Below, one piece after another: positions 57,197 through 64,000 of a DNA stretch of 64,000 nucleotides. The position numbers and the translations under genes are program-made. This stretch comes from Talpa occidentalis. Taxonomy: Eukaryota; Chordata; Mammalia; Eulipotyphla; Talpidae. The notes under the pieces were generated by a model. It was not told the origin of the DNA and did no database searches. It worked only from the letters and a program-made list of their open reading frames with translations. Within the stretch, counting starts at the first letter, position 1, and every line of letters begins with the position of its first letter. The stretch lies in NCBI RefSeq assembly GCF_014898055.3, contig NW_023603851.1:1-64000 (forward strand), written 5' to 3'.

Positions 57197-57984
57197 TCGG
57201 GGGCGCCGCTCGGCTGTGGGGTCACGGCCGCAGGGTGCCGAGGCCAGGAGAAGCCGGGCGGGGACTGTCCAGAGACAGAGGCGGATGGACGGAGGGTGCG
57301 GGCAGACTGCTTCCTTTCGGTTTGCGCTGAACGCCTTCGGGGCAGCCCTGCGGCGGTGACAATGAGGAGCCTGAGGGGTGTTGGCTTAGCCTCGGCTGCC
57401 TGAGGGGGGCCCCTGGGGAAGGGGCGGGATGCCTGCGCGGCTCACTGAGCCTGGGGGGCTGCGAAAATGAAGGCTGCGGCCGAGGGCCAGGAGCAGAAGC
57501 AGACCCCCGGGGCGCAGCAGCCGAAAATAAGGGAGGGAAAGGGGGGTCCGAGGTCCGAAAGGGTAGAGGGGGTGGAGGCTCCCCTAGGCCGGGAACCCTG
57601 TACCCCCTGGCGAGTGTTGGCCAGGGCCAGGGGTGCTAAGAGGGTTCGGCGAGTCCGGGTGATGCAGCAGCTGGAGATCTGAGGAGGCCGGGCAGGTGCT
57701 GCGCCCGGCTCTGCTTGGAGCCCCCTGGCTGAGGGCGGTCCGGCAGAGAAGCCCTGGCCTGGGGCGGACTGGGAAGGACTGGCAGCTGCTGCCCATGCAG
57801 GGAGGGAGCTGGGGGTCAGGAGCCCCCCCCACTCACTGTCGGGGGTGGGGGGGTCAGGAGGACGCTGCCCTGAGCTCATTCTCTCCATCATGATCCCAAG
57901 GGCGGCCCCATCTCTCCTACAGCTCAGGTTGTGCTCAGCTTCACAATGAGAACTAGGGGACCATTTCCGGTCATGCTGTGGGCC

Positions 57985-58141
57985 TCCCAGGGCAGGGTGT
58001 ACAGATGGAGAGCTCCAGCTCTGGCCAGTCCCTGCCCCATGTGGGTCAGCTTCCTGGCCAGAGATTTGAATTCAGACCACATGGGCTGAAGATAGCTTAA
58101 TAGCGCTGAGACTTAACCCCTGCACAACCAGGGAGGCCCCC
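57985..58141 (-). repeat. SINE fragment
   Basis: 5' half of a minus-strand SINE ending with head complement CAACCAGGGAGGCCCC; the tail half is missing. Confidence 0.75.
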
Positions 58142-59944
58142 GATCCCATTTCTGACATCTTATCTTGCCTAAAAATCCAGGAAGAAATACAAATGTCAAA
58201 ACATGTTTATTTTGAGTAAAAGAATTGCAATTTGGAGTACACAAAGTCAACCGCAAAGTTAAAATGTGTGCTAAGGAGGATAACATTTCTGTTTTATTGT
58301 GGGTTCAAGAGTTTAATACGCATTTGGGTTAACACAGTGCAACAGGGTGGAGACGGGCACTTGGTGGCTCCTGGGGCCACCACCCACCAGAAGAAGGCAC
58401 CACCCCCGTGTCTGCTCCGGGTGTGGGTGACAAACCCTGACATGCCTGCTTAGTATCCAGAACCACCTTAAGCTGACATCACAGAGCCAGTGTCAGCATC
58501 ACCAACTCACAGTACCCAGGGGCCAGAACCCCAGACACCCTGGGGCTGGGAGCAGGTAGAGGCCAGAACACCCTTTATTGTGCTGAGAAATTAGGAGTGA
58601 AGGAGCACCATGGTCCTGGGGCCAGGAAAGCTGCCTCGGGTTGTGGGCAGAGGCCTCCGGGTGCAGGGCAAGACAACAGGAAGGAGGCAGCTGAAAGGAA
58701 CTGCTTGCCAGGCCCGGCCCTACAAGTGCTGCAGGCTGAAGGGTCTGCTCTGCAGGTGCGTTCCCAAAGGGCTGCAGACTTAGGAAACTGGCCTCTGTTC
58801 CCTGAACTGGTCAGAAGTTTAGGGAGATTTAGGGAACTGGCCTCTTAGAAGAGGTCAGGGCCCATGACAAGATCCCCTGGCAGGGAGCCTGCCAGTCCTC
58901 CCACCAGGCAGCAATAAGGAGCTCCAGAGTCAAGATCGGTGGCATTGTGGACCACTGGCATCTATCACCCCACCCAAGCAAGGGTACCACGGGGAACAGT
59001 AAGAGATCAGAGGCTTTGTTAGAGGACTTCCTGTTCTGGGGGATACCCCTCTCCTCCCCCACCCGTGGGCACCCTACCTAACAGGCATTGTTGGCCAGCA
59101 CTGCCCTGAGCAGGCTGCTGGCTTCTGGGAGGAGACTCCTTCCGTCAAATTTTCCTTTTAAGACAGCACAGCTATTAATAGACACACTTATGATTCAGTT
59201 CTACCACTTGACAATGTTGGTCAAAATCTAAACAAAAATAGTTATGGGTACCAACACTGTACTGAGCTCCCTGCACAGGTGCCCAGAGGTCAGCGAAGGT
59301 GCCTCAGCCCTCCCTGGCCACTCAGCCAACCCACTGCCGGGCCGGGTCTCCTGGGTTTCAATGAGAGACAGCTGAGTTTTTGCCTGGCACAGAGCATGCC
59401 AAGCATGGCAGCCCTGGGCACCAAAACAGAGCAGACACTCAATTGTGACATCAGAGTATTTTCAAGGAAACTCAGGGTGGTGGCGATGAGGGCACCCTAT
59501 GGGCAGGATGTCACCACCAGGAGCAGCGCAGCTCCACTGCCCCCTGCAGGTGAGGCGATGAACAGCCAAAGAGGCTCAGCCCCAGCTCAGGCCACTGAAA
59601 CTGGAAAGTCTGTCACACATCTCAGGTATCTTCTGGCGGGGAACCCCAAGAAAGGAGTTAGGTCTCAGAGCTGGGACAGGAGAGACTCAAAATTCATACT
59701 ATATCACATCAAGACAACGGCCGCCATTGTCTCTGCCAAGGACCAGAAGCAGCCTGCCCCACGGGCCTCTTCCAAGTGTCTCTGCATGTCTCTCTTGCAC
59801 GTGCCTCCTTCCACGTGTCTTCCCCTGGGCTGACCTCCCTCTCTAGATTCACTTTGCTCCTGCCCAGCTGCCCCGCCCTCCCCCCTCAGGAAGTGAGGTT
59901 CCTATCCTGCTGGGAGTGGTTGTTCTCAGCACTTAAGAGTCTGT
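58142..59944. other. Unassigned, possible antisense 3' UTR-like sequence
   Basis: No repeat family recognised. CTTTATTG near 58,571 is an antisense AATAAAG and the mixed, moderately GC-rich sequence could be an untranslated region of a retrocopy, but no coding homology supports this. Confidence 0.25.
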
Positions 59945-59962
59945 AAAAAATGTCAGGGCGTG

Positions 59963-60493
59963 TCCTTGGGTAAATACCTAGGAGTGGAATTGCTGGATCA
60001 TATGGAAGCTCTATGTTTAGTAGGTTGAGGAATCTCCACACAGCTTTTCCATAGTGGTTGGACCAGTTTGCACTCCCACCAGCAGTGCAGGAGAGTTCCC
60101 TTTTCTCCACATCTTCGCCAACATTTGTTGTTGTTAGTTTTTAAGTAGGTGACTGGATCAAGAAGATGTGTACATATACACAATGGAATATTACTCAGCA
60201 ATCAAAAAAGATAAACTCATGCAATTTGCAGCAATATGGATATAGCTGGAAGGGATCAGGCTCAGCGAAATAAGCCAGAAAGAAAAAGAAAAATACCGGA
60301 TGGTCTCACTCATAGCAGGAATTTAGAAAACCTAAATAAGGGACCAGGAAAAAGAATAACTATGAGAAAGAAAAAATCAAAATCAACAAACAACTATGAA
60401 CCAGAGACACACTATGGGGGAGGGCAGGGAAAGGAGGGGTTGGGGTAAAATAAGGGGGTTGCAATTGTATGGGGAATATAAAAATAAAATTAA
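59963..60493 (+). mobile_element. L1 3' end with 5' inversion
   Basis: 60,149-60,493 is L1 ORF2 end and 3' UTR in sense (ACAATGGAATATTACTCAGC), while 59,963-60,148 is the adjacent, more 5' L1 part in reverse (complement of TATGATCCAGCAATTCCACT). An 18-bp TSD, AAAAAATGTCAGGGCGTG, flanks the whole at 59,945-59,962 and 60,494-60,511. This is the standard outcome of twin priming. Confidence 0.9.
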
Positions 60494-60511
60494 AAAAAAT
60501 GTCAGGGCGTG

Positions 60512-60919
60512 AATTGCTCCTCTAACAACAGAGCACTTAGGTTATCAGTCCATAAAAAGCCACCATTTTTATGAAGACACTGATGAGCAGACATGCAAAA
60601 GGCAAGGACAGAAAAAAATCTAGCTGCCCTGAGAAATTATGCTTAAATTAAAATTAGCAGGTGGTCCTGATAATATGTCTTTGAAACATGTATGGCACCT
60701 AACACTATGACTCTACTCCCCTAGTCCTGAAGCTTTCTCTAGGTTTTGACAAGAGCCCCCAGGGACTGTTGGGCTGAGAGATGGCACTCCCCTCGCTGCG
60801 GCGGGTGGCTGCCAGGAGGCTCCAGGCCAGGATCTGCCCGCTCTGCCCTGCCAGTCTCCGAAGCTCTACTGAGATGTGTAACCTTCCCCTTTTCTGCCAA
60901 TTGAATTACATGCTGCATT
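60512..60919. other. Unassigned
   Basis: Nothing recognised. Confidence 0.3.
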
Positions 60920-61750
60920 GTAATATGGATTCTCCCCCCTCACAATTAATCCATATCGTGGTTATGATGTGGTCTTTGGAGTTTGGAGTGCGCGGGGTCG
61001 TGGGTTCACTCTGGAAAAGGTGTCACCAGAGCTCCCCTTTCAGCAGCTCTCAGGGATTGTCCCAGGCGAGTTTCTCCACAAGACAGAGACAGTAGTTATA
61101 CATAAAGAGCAGGTTTATTAGGTAAAGGGACAGAAAAGTAAAGATACTTGCAGACACCAGAGGGCTGGAAGAGCTGCCCTGAAAGGGACAGGTTTGCTGA
61201 GAGGCCTGCGTGGTTGCAGGCCGGCGGCCTTGAGGAGTTGCCTCTGCTGAGGGAGGTCAGTGAGGAGAAGCCCCGGCATGGTACAGGTCACCGGCAATCA
61301 GGAAGGCTGCTGCTCTGCAGAGGGTCAGAATTGGTGAAAAGAAGCACCCGCATAGTCACAGGTGGTGGGACGGACTGCTGCCCTGTGCCAGTGCAGAGAC
61401 TGCACTGATAGTCTGTTTCTGTTTGGGAGGGGCTCACTCCTTTGTGGAGTGGCCTGTTTGTTGCTGGGTTTTGGATAACAATGAGAATCGGAAAGGGACT
61501 GGATATTCAGGGATGGGCCCAATCTCTACTCTTTACCCTCAGGTCTGTGTCCCAGACACTCCTACAGCAGTTTGATACCTGCTTGGGCCTTATGCCTTGT
61601 GATAAGGCACTGGGGCCTAAGGATGTTGGTTTCTGTTGTTGGCTTAATGGTCACGTTAGTCCCTTCACCCCACCTCCTTGTGAATCAGGTTTTAGTCTTG
61701 TGATGTCTCCTTTAGGTTTTCTATTCTCTCCTCCATCAGTTATGTGCCTT
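60920..61750 (-). mobile_element. Probable LTR, antisense, different family
   Basis: On the minus strand CCTAATAAACCTGC near 61,110 is followed by an R/U5-like stretch (GTCTCTGTCTTGTGGAG). The complex sequence to its right could be U3. Ends and TSD are not defined, so the limits are rough. Confidence 0.4.
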
Positions 61751-62564
61751 TGGTTTCTGTTTTAAGTAAAAGTCTTCTGCTTCATGGAAGTTAGTGCTCT
61801 GGACATCCTGAAACTGATAAAACACCAAGCCTAGGCCTAAGACTGAAGTCTTAAGTTGTACCATGATACACAGGAGGACATAAGGAGCACTGGTAAAGGT
61901 AACTGCACAAACATGAATGATGGTACAGATTTGCTTTGCAAAAGTTACTTCATGATTTTCCTTTATGTATAACTGACATACAGCATTACAGGAACTTCAT
62001 TATAATCTAGTGATTCATATTTGTACATTGCCTTTCTCATTTCAAGGATAGTTGTATAACTGATCATAAACCTGTTTGATGGGCTTAAAATATGAAGATA
62101 TAATTTGCATGTAATTTGTATGATAATAATAGCACAGTGAGGTGAAGGGACAGATTTGGGTTGTTAGAAACACAACAGGCTCAAGATGGGGCCATGCTTG
62201 GTTCCGCCAAGACCAAAACCTAACCTAAATGCAGTTTCTGCCTCCCCCAAAAGTGGAATTCTAAACTAAGCATGGTGAGGTCATCTGCATGATAAGAAAC
62301 CCCTGTCTCCACTTGAGGAAGGTGACTTTGCCTGAGATAATCTTTATCTTTATTGATAATATTGTCCCAGCTTATCTCTGACTAGAAAAACCATCCATTT
62401 GTGCAACATCTCTGGAGACTTTCTGCTTACTAGGTGGGTGCTGCTGGACTAATGAGTCACTTAATAGAGCCAATTAGATTTCTAAATACTCAAGTGACTT
62501 GTTTTTTAAGGAGGCTAAGATGCCACTTGTTATACCATGGGAAACATATTAAAAAATAATTCAA
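61751..62564. other. AT-rich, unassigned
   Basis: No feature supported. Confidence 0.3.
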
Positions 62565-62818
62565 GGGGCCTCCCTGGTGGCCTAGGGGTTGAGTTTCAGT
62601 GCTATCACCGAGAGGGCCTGAGTTCCATCCAAGAGCAGGGAGCTAACCCACATATGGCGCAGCAGACCTCTCCTGTCTCATCTGCTTCTCTCCTTAGCAG
62701 TGTGTTCAGTATACCCTGCTGTTCTGCTCCCCACTCTGTCTCTGGTGAATCCTCTCAACCCCACCCACGCACCAGTTCTTCCACACAAAAATAAATAAGC
62801 AAAATCTTAAAAAAAAAA
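62565..62818 (+). repeat. tRNA-derived SINE, diverged
   Basis: Plus-strand copy from GGGGCCTCCCTGGTGGCC to the AAATAAATAAGC/A-rich tail. Confidence 0.87.
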
Positions 62819-63303
62819 TCAAAATAATAGAAACAATTCAAAAGAAAAAAGAAATAAGGACATGAAAATGGTTCAGACCTAACTGGTGTTTCATGTGTGA
62901 GCCCTGAGAGAGGTAAAGGATCAGGGGAGTGGGCGGCCAAGGGAAGCATTAGCTCTTGTGCAGATTTGCATACGGTGTTCAAAAGGCAAACTCCAAAAAC
63001 AAATGGACACACTTGATTAATTATCTATAAAGCATAATTCTTGTAATTGTTTAATTGCTAGAGTTAATATTTATAGTCTATTTGTATGTAATGATAATAA
63101 TGTGTGCATTAGATTTTCTCACTCTCACATAGTCGGAAATTTACAGAACACTGACTAGAAATGACAGCCCGCCACACATACATGATTTACAGGTAACTAA
63201 ACATTTTGCTTTTGTTTACTTTTTTTATTGAAGAAAAATATACACAGGATAAAAGGTTTGTGAAAAACAAAAATCTTAAACTTTGGCTTGAAAATTTTTA
63301 ACG
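62819..63303. other. AT-rich, unassigned
   Basis: No feature supported. Confidence 0.3.
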
Positions 63304-63745
63304 TCTTAGGGGAAAGGATGTCCTGAGCTAATCCCATACAGGCTTTGTGGTCGCCACTTCTACTCCAGACTAAAGTCATCAAGACATTGGGAAAGACAAA
63401 TCCCGTCACCACCAAAGGGAGGGTGGCTGCGACCTGAGGATGGAGTTAAGCAGCCAGGTTGGGTATAAAAACCAGACACATGATGGGCCTCCCTGGTGGC
63501 ACAGCGGTTGAGCGCTGGGTTGCGAAGCTGCCCCCAGCCTCTGCAGTGCCGGTTCGATCCCCTGCTGCTCCCAGCCACCTGAGGAGGGTCGTACATGGCA
63601 CGCAGACCTCTCCTGCCGCCCGCTGCTCCCCTCAGCAGTGTACTTCGGTCCTTCTGCCTGCTCTGCTCCCCGCTCTGGCTCTGGTGAATCTCTCACTCTC
63701 CTGCACTTCTGACTATACCCAGTGCTTGTATAAATAAATAAATAA

Positions 63746-63788
<43 letters not shown>

Positions 63789-64000
63789 AATAAAATAAAT
63801 CTTTTAAAAAAAAAAAGACATGTGGGCCTTGGGGTCTCTCGCTCTGTCACTCACCTCCTGGCTTCACGGCTCCTGGCTCGCGGGCAGCTCTCAGAGCGCC
63901 ATTGGGGATTCCAGATCAGCGGATCTGTAGGACTCATTTAAAACTTTGTCTCCCACTTTTCTCCCTGAGCTGTACATTTCCTCATTTCCCCTTCCCTTGT
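63304..64000 (+). mobile_element. LTR of the ERV family, split by a SINE, runs off the window
   Basis: Starts CTTAGGGGAAAGGATG, has TATAAAAACC near 63,463, is interrupted at about 63,484-63,815 by a SINE, and continues with the leader-like sequence shared with 51,285-51,746. The 3' end lies beyond the window. Confidence 0.85.
63484..63815 (+). repeat. tRNA-derived SINE inside an LTR, with (GATA)n tail
   Basis: Young plus-strand copy (GGGCCTCCCTGGTGGCACAGCGG head). The tail expanded into AATA/GATA repeats at about 63,730-63,790. Flanked by AGACACATG / AGACATG. Confidence 0.92.

Larger units (their letters stand above)
55504..57900. promoter_or_regulatory. CpG island 2
   Basis: About 2.4 kb of CpG-rich DNA. 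It has a YY1-like CCAAGATGGCGC at 55,893-55,904, typical of TATA-less promoters. Its segment 56,770-57,420 is homologous to 22,010-22,620 in CpG island 1. Very long open frames occur on both strands (up to about 400 codons) but are composition-driven and carry no domain I know. No host gene is identified. Confidence 0.6.

Noticed and set aside
1..64000. CRISPR arrays, operons, bacterial insertion sequences
   Set aside because: The window is mammalian nuclear DNA; repeats are SINE, L1, LTR and microsatellites.

Overview
This is a eukaryotic, mammalian nuclear window. Its genes have introns with GT/AG splice sites, it carries L1 fragments, solo LTRs and one decayed class I provirus, and it holds about 20 copies of one tRNA-derived SINE family. 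That SINE has a conserved 'GGGCCTCCCTGGTGGCGCAG' head and an A-rich tail with AATAAA runs, and many copies have clear target-site duplications (TSDs). It is not Alu, B1, Bov-tA, a carnivore SINE or the vespertilionid Ves element. A laurasiatherian is likely; a rhinolophoid bat is my best but uncertain guess.

The functional core is a cluster of NKG2D-ligand genes of the ULBP/RAET1 (MHC class I-like) family. Gene 1 (+, 5.47-10.59 kb) and gene 2 (-, 39.57-42.41 kb) share a four-exon plan (signal peptide, alpha1, alpha2, membrane tail), phase-1 introns throughout, identical 273-bp alpha2 exons and identical 143-bp last coding segments. They converge (3' ends facing) and their 3' flanks are alignable, so they are an inverted duplicate pair. 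Gene 2 looks intact (255 aa, ATG, TATA box, GC boxes). Gene 1 has an open four-exon frame but no in-frame ATG, and both conserved alpha2 disulfide cysteines are replaced. Between them lie decayed minus-strand ULBP copies: exon 2 plus intron 1 (17.45-18.93 kb), exon 3 plus intron 3 (24.49-25.31 kb) and intron 1 (34.38-35.79 kb). Further duplicated flanks show repeated birth and death of this locus.

Right of gene 2 there is an AT-rich inverted repeat (43.56-44.54 kb) and then a minus-strand class I endogenous retrovirus (45.85 to about 52.1 kb or further). It keeps a 3' LTR, polypurine tract, integrase, RNase H and gag pieces, all disrupted, with a plus-strand LTR of the same family nested inside. 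Other LTRs of this family lie at 55.05 and 63.30 kb. Two CpG-rich blocks (21.2-22.8 and 54.3-57.9 kb) share a duplicated segment and have no recognisable protein product. The rest is SINE, L1 and LTR material and sequence in which I recognise nothing. The most interesting biology is the divergent, possibly start-codon-less, alpha2-cysteine-free NKG2D-ligand-like gene and the mosaic of ULBP fragments around it.
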